NCBI RefSeq assembly: GCF_000829195.1
Contig: NZ_AP013294.1
Coordinates: 1,499,001 to 1,563,000 of the forward strand
Length of the DNA: 64,000 nt
Direction: 5' to 3'
From: Bacillus sp. OxB-1
GTDB taxonomy: Bacteria; Bacillota; Bacilli; Bacillales_A; Planococcaceae
The translations under genes and the position numbers were made by a program. The notes under the pieces are model-generated. The model ran no database searches and was not told where the DNA came from. It was given only the letters and a program-made list of their open reading frames with translations. This document shows positions 17,366 through 26,796 of this stretch, piece after piece (the stretch's first letter is position 1; the number at the start of each line of letters is the position of its first letter).

Positions 17366-17409
17366 AACCTTTATAAAAAGCCTATTTTCACAAAATGGAG
17401 GTAAGAGTA

Positions 17410-19980
17410 TTGAATAAATTAAGTAAGTTTGCATTCATGTCAACTGCTGCTGTAGCTGCTTTGGCTGTTTCAGCAACAGGAAGCGCAGAAGCTGCCGATG
17501 TAACGCAAATCCCAGATGGTGCAGTTATCAACCCAGAAACTAACAATGCGTTCCATGAAAGCCAAATTGGTACGTCTCTAGCTTCATTTGAAATTATTAA
17601 CGCTCTTAATGCAGGTAAAGATATTTATTTCAAGCTTCCTGGATCTAGCGCATTTGTTAACGTTGCGAATGGTAATCTAGTAAACTCTGAAGTGATTAAT
17701 AACCTACCGGCACTTTCTTATGTAGATGAGAATGGACAACAAACAACAATCCCTGGCCCACCAGTGGCTAGCGAACTTAAAGTTGAATCGGTAAGTGCGA
17801 TTAACGCTACTCAAGTTAAAATCGTATTCAATCAAGAGGTTGATGAAAGCTCTGCGGAAAATTTAGATAACTATTACATTGGTTTAACTAAAGATGTTGA
17901 TTCTAAATTTGTTACGGACTTGGGGAATACTGGATATACCGCTGAGTTACAAAAAGATGGTAAAACTGTAATTATCTCTGCCGATAATGTAACAACGCAT
18001 TCAATTTGGACAGATAAACATACAGGAGCCCAACCTATTAAAACTTCAGCTACTGAAACTGTTTTAGAGAACCGTACAGTATATGTACAAATTAAAGACA
18101 TAAAGTTAGCTAATGGCAAATTAGCTGATGCTGTTGAAAGTTCATTTGTAGCTAAAGATTCAGAAGGTCCTAAATTTGCATCTACTTCTTACTCTGTAGA
18201 AAAAGTAGATGAAGATCCGGTTATTATTTTTAACGAACCAGTAGTGTTTGATATCGATGCATCTGGAACGGTTAATACTGGTGATACTCAATTCTATTTA
18301 AACGGTACGAATGTTACGGCTGCAGTTTCTTATGCAACTGCTTTAAATACTCCAGCAGCCAAGAGTGCTATTAAAGTAGACTTATCTGCTGTAGCAGCTG
18401 ATTTTGAATTAGAAGAAGGTAATAATACATTTGAAGTAGTTGGTTTAGAAGATTTCGCAGGAAATTCTACAACTCCAAGCCGTATCACTACAACTATTAA
18501 TGTAGCTGAATCAGCTGTTGAAGCTCCAAAAGTAACAGGCGTAGAACAAGTTCATGATGGAGCATTCCGTGTTATCTTTGATAAAGCAATCGCTGCTAGC
18601 ACTGGTACTGTAACAGTTAAAAACAATAAGAATGACGGTAATGATTTGGTAGTAACATTAAATGATGTTGCTGGTGCCGTGCTAGATACTACTTATCTAG
18701 GAGCCGGTGTTGCTTATATAGTAGAGTTTGATGAAGATGGTACTTATTCAGCGGTTTCTGATGAAGTATACCAAGGTGCTAACTCAGTTATTCGTACAGT
18801 TGAAGTAAAAGACTTCAAAGATGCTACCGGTAATAAAACAGGAGCTAAACATACAAAAGCTTATACATTTAAGAAAGACAATGTGGCTCCAACAGCAGTT
18901 TCTGCTAAAGTAATTAATGATGATCCGGTAACTGGTAGTGGCGATCAGGATATCCAATTAACATTCACTGATGCACCATTCAATGGTTTAACACAAATTG
19001 GCTCAGGTTCAGATAATATTATCTTAAAGGTTGCGGAAAATGGCGTGACAGCTACGGTTGCTGTACCATTTGCTTCTGTAACTCAAGATGCACCTACTGC
19101 TAATATTTATACATTAGCGTTAGATGCCGGAAATACTACTCCACTTGCATCACAATATGCTTCGGAAGCGGACTTGTTTGATGGCAATGGAAAATTAAAA
19201 GCAGGCATTACAGTAACTTTACCATATGGTTTAGTAGAAGATACTAATGATACAGATACTCCACAATATAAAGCTGGATACCAATTCATTGGGGCTACTT
19301 TAAATGTTCAAGGTGGCTCATCAGCAGTAGTACCTCAAACTTCACAAGCAAATGTTGAATACAATGCGGACCTAAATGCTATTGAAGTAATATTTGTGGG
19401 TGAAGATATTGATGCTGCAACTGTAACAAACAAAGCTAACTACACATTTGATGGTAAATCAGTGGCTGATATTGCTGGTGCTTCAATTGAGTATAGCGTA
19501 ACTTCTGGTACTAAGTTAGCTCGTATTTTCTTACCAGACAACTCTGTTGTACGTGATGGTAACTACAACTTAACTATTAAAAACGTAGCTACTAAATCAG
19601 GTGCTAAAATGCTTCCAACTACAGTAGTAGTTTATGATGTTGAAGATAATACTCAACCATTGGCAACTGCTGCAAAAGTAACTTCTGATAACACTATCGA
19701 AGTAACATTCGATGAAACATTAGACGTAGTAGCTGCTGCTCCAGTAGCTAATGCAGAACGTAACTTCAAAGTAATCGTTGGTGGAGCTACTTATAATGTA
19801 TCGGGAGTTGTTGCTAAAAACACTCGTACTTTGGTATTGACAACAGTTGATACATTTGATTACAACAAAGCTGTTCAAGTACAATTTGCTCCAGACGCAT
19901 CTAACGATGTATTCGTTACAGACGTTGCTGGAAACAAAGCTGCTACTAAAACAGTCACAGCTACTAAAGATGTTCAATAA
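17410..19980 (+). CDS. Secreted surface protein, SLH-less, with Ig-like repeats
   Basis: A protein of 856 residues. I start at TTG 17410 because GGAGGT sits seven bases before it; an ATG at 17395 overlaps that site. The signal peptide (FAFMSTAAVAALAVSATGSA, cut near AEA) is followed by a conserved N-terminal domain of about 95 residues (IPDGAVINPETNNAFHESQ...TTIPGPP). A series of SbsA-type Ig domains follows, each opening like VKIVFNQEVDESSAENLDNY. No SLH domain is present. The N-terminal domain recurs in the fragment at 32793; the Ig region recurs in the minus-strand fragment at 28897. Codon bias is like that of the upstream S-layer gene. It may be a second lattice component. Confidence 0.88.
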   Translation: MNKLSKFAFMSTAAVAALAVSATGSAEAADVTQIPDGAVINPETNNAFHESQIGTSLASFEIINALNAGKDIYFKLPGSSAFVNVANGNLVNSEVINNLPALSYVDENGQQTTIPGPPVASELKVESVSAINATQVKIVFNQEVDESSAENLDNYYIGLTKDVDSKFVTDLGNTGYTAELQKDGKTVIISADNVTTHSIWTDKHTGAQPIKTSATETVLENRTVYVQIKDIKLANGKLADAVESSFVAKDSEGPKFASTSYSVEKVDEDPVIIFNEPVVFDIDASGTVNTGDTQFYLNGTNVTAAVSYATALNTPAAKSAIKVDLSAVAADFELEEGNNTFEVVGLEDFAGNSTTPSRITTTINVAESAVEAPKVTGVEQVHDGAFRVIFDKAIAASTGTVTVKNNKNDGNDLVVTLNDVAGAVLDTTYLGAGVAYIVEFDEDGTYSAVSDEVYQGANSVIRTVEVKDFKDATGNKTGAKHTKAYTFKKDNVAPTAVSAKVINDDPVTGSGDQDIQLTFTDAPFNGLTQIGSGSDNIILKVAENGVTATVAVPFASVTQDAPTANIYTLALDAGNTTPLASQYASEADLFDGNGKLKAGITVTLPYGLVEDTNDTDTPQYKAGYQFIGATLNVQGGSSAVVPQTSQANVEYNADLNAIEVIFVGEDIDAATVTNKANYTFDGKSVADIAGASIEYSVTSGTKLARIFLPDNSVVRDGNYNLTIKNVATKSGAKMLPTTVVVYDVEDNTQPLATAAKVTSDNTIEVTFDETLDVVAAAPVANAERNFKVIVGGATYNVSGVVAKNTRTLVLTTVDTFDYNKAVQVQFAPDASNDVFVTDVAGNKAATKTVTATKDVQ
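17786..17802 (+). other. Candidate recombination site in the expressed surface gene
   Basis: AATCG-GTAAGTG-CGATT has five-base inverted arms around a seven-base centre. It sits exactly between the conserved N-terminal domain and the first Ig repeat. Fifteen bases (17788-17802) recur identically, inverted and in the same codon phase, at 30691-30705. Confidence 0.45.
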
Positions 19981-20072
19981 TTTCGAGTACAAGGTTCTAA
20001 CGCAATTCTGACAATTCATTTATTATTTTTTGAGTTGGTCTAAGCTGTAGAATCTGAAGTTCGAATAAAGAG

Positions 20073-20110
20073 AACAGTCAACTGTCTTTCGAGATGGTTG
20101 GCTGTTTTTA
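20073..20110 (+). terminator. Terminator of the surface-protein operon
   Basis: AACAGTCAAC and GTTGGCTGTT form the stem, followed by TTTT. The preceding 12 bases (TTCGAATAAAGA) and the hairpin sequence are homologous to the terminator of the fragment at 28897-30717. Confidence 0.8.
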
Positions 20111-20277
20111 TGTTTCTACTACTATTTCATTCATAAATTATAAACCGGTTGCGAATTGAGAAGTTTGAAAAGACAGCAGAGAAAATTAGTTCAATTAGAA
20201 AAGACTGAATAAAAGATTGGTCATCCGTAGACTATCCGAGGAGTTATTTCTAGTGACCCTCTTTCCATTCAAGGAGG

Positions 20278-20345
20278 CTGTCCACTTCATAAAGTCCATC
20301 CGAGGAGATTTTTCAAAGAAATCCCTTGGATGGGCTTCTTTTTTT
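20278..20345. repeat. Palindromic element, copy 1 (CTGTCCACTTCA type)
   Basis: CTGTCCACTTCATAAAGTC is followed by a long hairpin (CCATCCGAGGAGATTT with AAATCCCTTGGATGG) and a T run. A related copy is at 20773-20835. It looks like a relic of an IS end. The 170 bases between the surface-operon terminator and this element hold no gene. Confidence 0.5.
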
Positions 20346-20491
20346 GCATTGAAATGTTAGGTAATTGGTTGGAAAGAAATCATGGTGGGTTGAGGTCATT
20401 GATGCGGATCTAAAAATAGACATGACGAAAAAGCCTTTTCCATGTAATTTTTTAAAAAAGGCTTACTCAAAATCTATTCATTTGCTAAAGA

Positions 20492-20785
20492 TTAAGCGAC
20501 TCGCTTGTATGTATGATAGATTCCATTCATTACAGGAGTAGGTTTCAGTTTTACCTCTTCCACTTTCACTGGTAAATGTGTTGGAGTAGGAATTGGCGTT
20601 TGTCCATCAAGTCCTTGATGTGGTCGATGCGTATTGTAGTAGTTATGAATATAATCGGATAAATGATTGTGAATGTGCTTCCTATTAATCGGAATTAGAT
20701 GATCAGTACATTCACGCTTTATCGTACCTATTACTCTTTCAGCATAAGCATTCTGCCAAGGTGATTTATATGCTGTCCACTTCAA
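20492..20785 (-). pseudogene. C-terminal fragment of an integrase-type transposase
   Basis: 97 residues that align along their whole length with the C-terminus of the transposase at 20969-21743 (TAYKSPWQNAYAERVIGTIKR, NYYNTHRPHQGLDG, VMNGIYHTYKRVA). Only the last acidic catalytic residue (E of YAERVIG) remains. The 5' part is replaced by the palindromic element at 20773. It is the remnant of a second, related IS copy. Confidence 0.8.
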
Positions 20786-20835
20786 AAAGTCTATCCGGAG
20801 AAAATTCGTGTTTATTTCTCCGGATGGCTTTTCTT
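20773..20835. repeat. Palindromic element, copy 2
   Basis: CTGTCCACTTCAAAAAGTC is followed by a hairpin TATCCGGAGAAA / TTTCTCCGGATGG. The first 12 bases also form the 5' end of the transposase fragment at 20492-20785. Confidence 0.5.
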
Positions 20836-20968
20836 TTGTTGCTAAGAATATATGAAACTGGACTCCGCTTTATCAATGCAGTATGCCCAGAATAGTGAAC
20901 ATAAAAAAGAAAGGCATGCCAAAGAAGCCTTTCCTTAAAAGGTTTTAAAGAATATGAAGTTGATTTGA

Positions 20969-21743
20969 TTACGCTACTTTTTTGTAAGTGTGATAGAGAC
21001 CATTTAATACTGGCGTAGCTTCTAATGTTGCTTCCTCCGCCGATGTCGGAAGATAATCAGGTGAAGGAATAGGTGTTTTACCGCCAATACCTTGGTGAGT
21101 GCGGTCGGTATTGTAATAGTTGTTGATATATTCATTAAGCAGATGACGCATATGTTGTTCGTTTAAAGGGATTACTCGGTCCGTTAATTCCCTTTTAATT
21201 GTGCCAATAACTCTTTCAGCATAGGGATTTTGCCAGGGTGAACGATATGCCGTTCTCTTGGATGTTATCGCTGATGAAGTTAAAAATGATTGAAATGCTT
21301 TCGAGCAAAAGATTGGATCATTGTCATGTATCAAATATTTTGGAACCTTTCCGTAGGGCGTTGCATTCCTAAATTGCTGGATTGTCCATTCGGCTGTCGG
21401 ATTGGTTGTAACATTGAAATGGACGATTTTACGAGTTTGGTGATGAATGATGACTAATACATGTAACACGTTAAAGGTGAGCGTAGGAATCGTAAAGAAA
21501 TCAGTCGCCCACATTTCATGATGATGATTTTTCAAAAATGTCTTCCATGATTGAATCTGTTTTTCAGAAGGTGGTTTTCGTGTAGTAGGAAGATATTTTG
21601 CAATCGTATTTGGGGCAGGTGAATTCTCAATCCCTAGAATCAAAAGTTTTTCATGAATTTTCTCAGGTGACAATAATGGATTTTCTTTATGTATGCGTTT
21701 AATTAGGTGGATGGTTGCTGGTGATATTTTTGGACGTCCTAGC
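20969..21743 (-). pseudogene. Integrase-core transposase, C-terminal part
   Basis: About 258 residues from LGRPKISPATIHLI onward. It holds the rve/DDE core: D in MWATDFFTI, D in YLIHDNDPIF and E in NPYAERVIGTIKR, and ends in NGLYHTYKKVA. The first third of the enzyme is missing here. It lies on the plus strand at 21869-22196, separated by an IS21 end and in opposite orientation. Both pieces carry the bases GCTAGGA at the break. Inverting 21758-26796 in thought puts them back in line on either side of IS21 element 2. I cannot name the IS family with confidence. Confidence 0.8.
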
Positions 21744-21793
21744 TGTTTATGGCACACTAGAAATGTAGAAAACGGCAGCTAATTTATGTACAA
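21744..21793. mobile_element. Detached end of IS21 element 2
   Basis: It begins TGTTTATGGCACAC at the break in the transposase gene and continues into a 36-base sequence (21758-21793) found inverted at 26761-26796. The outermost bases resemble the other end of the element at 22197 (TGTATTTGGCAAGTAGG). Confidence 0.65.
21758..21793 (+). repeat. 36-bp repeat A (inverted partner at 26761)
   Basis: From CTAGAAATGTAG to TTATGTACA, it is the perfect reverse complement of 26761-26796. The two copies flank a 4967-base inner segment and are the probable crossover sites of an inversion. Confidence 0.85.
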
Positions 21794-21868
21794 ATACAAC
21801 AGAACAAAGCCAATACTTATTTTTTTCGTTACAATGGTTGTATTATATAGATGCCAAGGGGGAGACCA

Positions 21869-22196
21869 ATGAATATCAACATGCTACGAAACTACTTAAA
21901 TGAGTGGTTACGTTATCTGATTCATTTTTTGCGACTATATTTCCAATCATCACACGCAGTCAGAATGGAGAACATCGCTCTCAGAAGTCAATTAGCACTC
22001 TACGTACAAAGATATGAGATAGAGAAGTTACCGAAGCCTAGACCTACACCTGCCTTCCGGCAGCTTTGGGTTCTCCTATCCAAACATTTAGGGAACTGGA
22101 AGGAAACTTTTGTGGTTGCCAAGCCGGATACGGCCATGCGTTGGCATCGGACAGCGTTCAAAATCCATTGGGCCCGGAAATCAAAGAAGCTAGGAT
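21869..22196 (+). pseudogene. Integrase-core transposase, N-terminal part
   Basis: It starts at ATG behind AAGGGGGA. 109 residues read MNINMLRNYLNEWL...ENIALRSQLALYVQ...PDTAMRWHRTAFK...KSKKLG, the helix-turn-helix region that normally precedes the integrase core. The break at AAGCTAGGA is followed at once by an IS21 end. Its continuation (GRPKISP...) is on the other strand at 20969-21743. The 75 bases from 21794 to the start hold the promoter side of this IS. Confidence 0.8.
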
Positions 22197-22366
22197 GTAT
22201 TTGGCAAGTAGGAAATGTATGATTTGGCAGTTAAAAATGTAGCTACTTGCCAACACCCTTTATCTAACTGTGAATATCGGTGTTAAAATCCTCAATAATA
22301 ACGGTTTAAAATTCCCCAGATTTCACGGATAATCTAACTCGAGAGAGATAGATTGGAAGTGTTGGA

Positions 22367-23617
22367 ATGACGTTATTGTTGGAGGATTTTTTTATGATCA
22401 GAGAACTGAAACAGAAAGGTTGGACGATTAGCGCGATTGCAAGGGAGACAGGATTCGACCGTAAGACGATCCGGAAGCACCTGGAGGCGGACAAAGTCCC
22501 CCAATCTAAAAAGCGAGGGAAAAGGGAAAGTAAGCTTGATCCATACAAACCATATCTGATGGAACGGATCAAGGAAGGTACGACAAATTGTTCGGTCTTG
22601 ATGGAGGAAATCCAAGCGAAAGGATATGAAGGGAAAAGTACGATTCTTCGGGAGTTCGTTCAGCCCTTTCGGGAGGCACCCAAGAAGCAGGCGACCGTCC
22701 GGTTTGAAACGATGCCTGGAAGACAGGCGCAAGTGGATTGGGCTGAGAACATCGGGGAGTTTTATGTGGATGGCTTGAAACGGCCTTTGTATGCTTTCAT
22801 CATGATTTTGAGTTATTCTCGAAAGCGGTACATCGAATTCACCGTGGACATGACCCAAGAGACGCTTATGAAATGCCATATGAATGCCTTCAGTTATTTC
22901 AACGGGATACCCCAACAGCTGCTTTACGATAACATGCGGACAGTCGTCACTAAGCACAGTGTCAGCCAGATACGGTTCAATAAGAAATTCGAAGATTTTC
23001 TATCGTATTATGGCGTGGTGCCGAAAGCCTGTAAGCCCTACCGCGCGCAGACAAAAGGAAAAGTAGAACGAGCCGTTGCCTATCTAAAATCCAATTTTCT
23101 GAAGCGCCGTCTCCCCGAAACGTTAGACGACCTAAATGCAGAAGTGCGGAAATGGCTGGACCAAGTGGTTCACAAAAAACGGAATCAGACCACACAGCAA
23201 TGTCCTGATGAACGTTTTATAGAAGAGCGTACGCTCTTACTTGCATGGAATACAAAACCGCTGTATCAAGTCAGACAATGGGAACTCCGGGAAGTGAGTA
23301 AGGATTGTTTGATTTCCTATCAGCAGAATAAATATTCGGTGCCCTACCGGTACGCCGGCCAGCAAGTGAAGGTGCATGAAACGAATGAAGGCATGCTTGA
23401 ACTGTACGATGAATATGAGCGAATTGCCGTACATCCGCTGATCGACGGAAGACATCAAATGACCAGTAAGCCCGAACACTATCAAGGTTTACCGGGAACA
23501 AAAAAAGAGCAGGAAACGAATCTACATGGTTTGGCGACCCCAGATTCTCCCGCTCCAGTACCGACCGTTGAAAGTCGATCATTAGCTATCTACGCTGCGC
23601 TCGAGGAAGGAGAATAA
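22367..23617 (+). CDS. istA: IS21-family transposase IstA (element 1)
   Basis: A protein of 416 residues. An N-terminal helix-turn-helix (IRELKQKGWTISAIARETGF, KTIRKHLEADK) precedes a DDE integrase core: D in QAQVDWAENIG, D in LLYDNMRT, E in TKGKVERAVAYLK. A beta-barrel C-terminal part ends in SLAIYAALEEGE. The start at 22367 is chosen because family members have about ten residues before the I-R-x-L helix; an ATG at 22394 has the better ribosome binding site (TTGGAGGA). The stop is one base before the istB start, so the two are co-translated. Confidence 0.9.
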   Translation: MTLLLEDFFMIRELKQKGWTISAIARETGFDRKTIRKHLEADKVPQSKKRGKRESKLDPYKPYLMERIKEGTTNCSVLMEEIQAKGYEGKSTILREFVQPFREAPKKQATVRFETMPGRQAQVDWAENIGEFYVDGLKRPLYAFIMILSYSRKRYIEFTVDMTQETLMKCHMNAFSYFNGIPQQLLYDNMRTVVTKHSVSQIRFNKKFEDFLSYYGVVPKACKPYRAQTKGKVERAVAYLKSNFLKRRLPETLDDLNAEVRKWLDQVVHKKRNQTTQQCPDERFIEERTLLLAWNTKPLYQVRQWELREVSKDCLISYQQNKYSVPYRYAGQQVKVHETNEGMLELYDEYERIAVHPLIDGRHQMTSKPEHYQGLPGTKKEQETNLHGLATPDSPAPVPTVESRSLAIYAALEEGE

Positions 23618-23618
23618 C

Positions 23619-24395
23619 ATGAATCATTCAGTACTCGAAGAACGCCTGCAGGCGCTCGGATGGCAGCGAACCGCACAACAACTAGATGAACTCGTTGAAA
23701 GTGCTTCTGCCAATACCTTATCATATTTTGACTTTCTTGACATCCTAGTAAAGCAGGAATGGGAAAACCGTGAATCAGAGGCATTAGCAAAACGAATCCG
23801 GAAGGCCAGGTTCCCGTATACGAAAACCATCCATGAATTTGACTTCAGCTTTCAACCCAGCATCAGCGAACAGCGTGTAAAGGAAACCTGCACCTGCCGT
23901 TTTATCGCGAATGGAGAGAACCGAATTATACTCGGACCGCCTGGTGTAGGAAAGACACATTTAGCCATTGGATTCGGATTAGAGGCGTTAGCGAAGGGGT
24001 ATCACGTGTTATTTATGACAGCAGATGAATTAGGGGAGCAATGCCAAAAAGCACTTCAAAAAGGGACACTCTCCTACTTACAGAGACGTCTATGTAAGCC
24101 AGATTTAATCATCTTAGATGAGATCGGGTATTTTGACTTCGACGAAGTCACGGCAAATCTATTGTTTCAAGTAATTTCTAAGCGGTACGAAAAAGGAGCC
24201 ATGATCATCACCTCAAATAAATCCTATATAGAATGGGGAAAAACGTTTGGAGATGATGTGCTGGCAACCGCGATATTGGACCGTCTCCTGCATCACTCTG
24301 TAACGTTTAGCATCAAAGGTGACTCCTATCGCATGGAAGAGAAAAAGAAGGCTGGGGTATTTCCTCTGCCTTCCGCTTCAGAAGCAGCAAAGTGA
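23619..24395 (+). CDS. istB: IS21-family ATPase IstB (element 1)
   Basis: A protein of 258 residues of the AAA+ IstB/DnaC type. Walker A is GPPGVGKTHLAIG (about 106-118), Walker B is LIILDEIGYFDF (about 163-174), and a sensor motif is in MIITSNKSYIEWG. It selects target DNA and activates IstA. It directly follows istA. Confidence 0.92.
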   Translation: MNHSVLEERLQALGWQRTAQQLDELVESASANTLSYFDFLDILVKQEWENRESEALAKRIRKARFPYTKTIHEFDFSFQPSISEQRVKETCTCRFIANGENRIILGPPGVGKTHLAIGFGLEALAKGYHVLFMTADELGEQCQKALQKGTLSYLQRRLCKPDLIILDEIGYFDFDEVTANLLFQVISKRYEKGAMIITSNKSYIEWGKTFGDDVLATAILDRLLHHSVTFSIKGDSYRMEEKKKAGVFPLPSASEAAK

Positions 24396-24442
24396 GGAAT
24401 TTTAGTCCGGCGTTTTTGGGGATTTTTAACCCGGTATTGACA

Positions 24443-25162
24443 CTAACGATTGAGTAATGATTCTTTATGCCGGAAACTTTCTCGATTGAACACCAGTAAA
24501 TGTGAATAATGAATGAGACGATCAATAAACGCTTCTGTCAGGATAGGATCTCCGAATATGTGATTCCACTGCCCAAACTGAAGATTTGTAGTGACGACTA
24601 CACTCCGCTGTTCGTAACACAAATTGATGACTTGGAAGAGGAGCTCTGCCCCTTGCTTATGAAGTGGTACGTAGCCGAGTTCGTCTAAAATCAATAAATC
24701 CAAGCCTTCGATCTGCTTATACAGCTTGCCGAGTGTGCCTTTGTCATTGGCTTCCAATAACTGATTCACCAGTTGTGCCACCGTATAAAAGCGTACTTTT
24801 CTTTGTGTCTGATGAATCGCATTCCAGCCGCATAGGGAAGCCAAAAGGGTCTTACCTACCCCTACTCCTCCATACAAAATGAGATTCTCTTTCCTTCCAA
24901 TAAAATCTCCTGCCAATACATCCTCTTTCGATAGATCGCTGTTCATATGAATGCCATCCCATTCAAACTGCCTGCCGGATATATCCGGCAGTAACGATTG
25001 CTTGATCAAGAGATTCAATTTCCTTTCTTCGCGTTGCTCGATCTCCTTTTCAAACAGCTTCAGTAAAAACTCTTCGTGTGACGCAGCTTTCACCTCGTGA
25101 TAATGTTCTCGGATCCAACTTAGTTTTAAACGCTTCGCATGCTCTTCAATCAAGTTCTTCAT
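24443..25162 (-). CDS. istB: IS21-family ATPase IstB (element 2)
   Basis: A protein of 239 residues. Walker A is GGVGVGKTLLASL, Walker B is LLILDELGYVPLHKQGAE, and the sensor is VVVTTNLQFGQWNHIFGD. It overlaps the istA stop by 4 bases, as usual. Its 3' end abuts the insertion point of element 1: the stop lies at the CTAAC duplication, so the reading frame is just spared. Confidence 0.92.
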   Translation of the reverse strand: MKNLIEEHAKRLKLSWIREHYHEVKAASHEEFLLKLFEKEIEQREERKLNLLIKQSLLPDISGRQFEWDGIHMNSDLSKEDVLAGDFIGRKENLILYGGVGVGKTLLASLCGWNAIHQTQRKVRFYTVAQLVNQLLEANDKGTLGKLYKQIEGLDLLILDELGYVPLHKQGAELLFQVINLCYEQRSVVVTTNLQFGQWNHIFGDPILTEAFIDRLIHYSHLLVFNRESFRHKESLLNR

Positions 25163-26679
25163 GATGGCTCACCCCCAGTCATCGTGAATAGTTGATCGTA
25201 ATGGGTAAGACCGCGTGAGACGGTTTCCGCCATTGGCAACTTCTTAGGCAGTCGCGGAAGCGACAAGGTTTCTCGGATGCCTCGGCCGTTTATCAATTGA
25301 TAGTAGACATGCTTGATTGAATCAGCGGTTGGATGACCATGCTCAGAAGCCATACGCAATGCTTCAGTCGGCAAGTGGAAGTCCTGCTCCTTCAAAAGAA
25401 CAGCCAGTAAGCTTAATGCCGCTTTTTTCTCTTCCAGTGAACAGGCTTCAAAGTAGAGCTTCCAATCTTCAGGAAGTTGATCATAGAAGGAGCTGTATTT
25501 CAATGCCATTGGCCGTTTGGCCATTAACCTTAAATATGGCTGCCAATTCATTGCTCTTCGTCCGCTTCCATACAGTCTAGGATGCGTAATCAGGATTTCA
25601 TTCTTTTCATTTAGAATGGTTACCTGGTCAAAGGAAAGCTTGGCTGTCACTGCTTGTCCGGCGAAGCGGGGCGATGTGGAATACTGCTTTCCGTCAATTC
25701 GGATCATCCCATATTTATCTGCTTTCAAATGTTCGTAGCGGATACATTCATATTTTTTACCTGGCAATTGTATCAGTCGCTCTTTGTCTGCCAAATGCAG
25801 TTCGGAAATCGGCAGTTCCTTTTCGTAATGTGCTCTCTCCCGATCTTCTACACTCCAGATAAAGGCCTGTTCATTTACGTCTGCCAAACGATTATACGGG
25901 ACAGCCGGCAACAGATAATTATTGCGGATATACTTCACCATCGCTTCCACATGGCCCTTCTCATTGCCGCTGTTCGGATTGCAGAATTCGTAGGAAAACC
26001 CATAGTGTGCGGCGAATCGTTCAAATTCCTCTGTCAGTACGCGTTCGCCCTCCGGCAGTACTTTTTTGACCGCAGGGGACAGGTTATCAAAGCGGATGGT
26101 GTGTGGTACACCTTCCAAGAATTCAAACATGTTTGCCAATCCCTGTAGAAAACACTCTCGGTTCTCGGACGGGAACACCTGATATAAAAATGCGTTACTG
26201 TAAGGAAAGGAAAGCACCAAGAAATGCCGGATGACTTCCTCTCCTTCATGAAGGAATGGTGCTTCTCCAAAATCCACCTGTGCTGCTCCTGGCTTTGTTT
26301 CCAATGGCAGAGCTGCCTCTTCACTTTCTTCCGCTAATTCTCGCTTCCGTTTCGAAACATAGTCCCGGACCGAACGGTCTGAACCTTGGAATTCATGATG
26401 CTTTACCAATAGATCATAGATACGTTTTGCTGTCCTGCGGAACTTTTTCTTTTTCTTTGCATCTTCTTTTAGCCATTCGTCAATGATCGGTTTCACTGGA
26501 TCCATGACGGGCGACTTTCGTTGCTGCCTAATGGGCGTTGCAGGATTGAAATCTTCCATATCGGAATACTTCTTCACTGTCCGCCTGTCCACTCCCATCT
26601 GCCGAGCTACTTCTGCATAGCTCCGTCCTTTTGTATTGGTTTCATATCTGATATAATTTACTTCAGCCATTGCTAACAT
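25159..26679 (-). CDS. istA: IS21-family transposase IstA (element 2)
   Basis: A protein of 506 residues, longer than the element 1 enzyme. The N-terminal DNA-binding part shows SYAEVARQMGVDRRTVKKY. The DDE core has D in AAQVDFGEAPF, D in TIRFDNLSP and E in NEKGHVEAMVKYIRNN. The C-terminal part carries the usual conserved MASEHGHPTADSIKHVYYQL. It is intact. The start gives MLAMAEVNYIRY; a CTCC-type ribosome binding site complement lies just upstream. Confidence 0.9.
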   Translation of the reverse strand: MLAMAEVNYIRYETNTKGRSYAEVARQMGVDRRTVKKYSDMEDFNPATPIRQQRKSPVMDPVKPIIDEWLKEDAKKKKKFRRTAKRIYDLLVKHHEFQGSDRSVRDYVSKRKRELAEESEEAALPLETKPGAAQVDFGEAPFLHEGEEVIRHFLVLSFPYSNAFLYQVFPSENRECFLQGLANMFEFLEGVPHTIRFDNLSPAVKKVLPEGERVLTEEFERFAAHYGFSYEFCNPNSGNEKGHVEAMVKYIRNNYLLPAVPYNRLADVNEQAFIWSVEDRERAHYEKELPISELHLADKERLIQLPGKKYECIRYEHLKADKYGMIRIDGKQYSTSPRFAGQAVTAKLSFDQVTILNEKNEILITHPRLYGSGRRAMNWQPYLRLMAKRPMALKYSSFYDQLPEDWKLYFEACSLEEKKAALSLLAVLLKEQDFHLPTEALRMASEHGHPTADSIKHVYYQLINGRGIRETLSLPRLPKKLPMAETVSRGLTHYDQLFTMTGGEPS

Positions 26680-26760
26680 CTCCTATACTACCTCCCGTGA
26701 ACGTAATGCCCATACAGGAGTGTATGTATTATTTTTGATGTTGGCAAGTGGCCTTTTTTA

Positions 26761-26796
26761 TGTACATAAATTAGCTGCCGTTTTCTACATTTCTAG
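26761..26796 (-). repeat. 36-bp repeat A' (inverted partner of 21758)
   Basis: A perfect inverse copy of 21758-21793. It is followed without a gap by the ISL3 element. Confidence 0.85.

Larger units (their letters stand above)
22269..24442 (+). mobile_element. IS21-family element 1, complete, with 5-bp target duplication
   Basis: The left end TGTGAATATCGGTGTTAAAA and the right end, read inward, TGTCAATACCGGGTTAAAA are imperfect inverted repeats starting TGT. CTAAC is duplicated at 22264-22268 and 24443-24447. The element is 2174 bases long with intact istA and istB, so it may still be mobile. Confidence 0.9.
22197..26796 (-). mobile_element. IS21-family element 2 (interrupted by element 1)
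   Basis: One end starts TGTATTTGGCAAGTAGG at 22197 and shows the multiple internal repeats typical of IS21 ends (ACTTGCCAACA near 22246). The istA/istB genes lie at 24443-26679. The far end repeats the pattern (GTTGGCAAGTGGC near 26739) and runs into repeat A'. Element 1 is inserted at 22268. The insertion into the integrase-type transposase is marked by a 7-base duplication, GCTAGGA. Confidence 0.75.
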
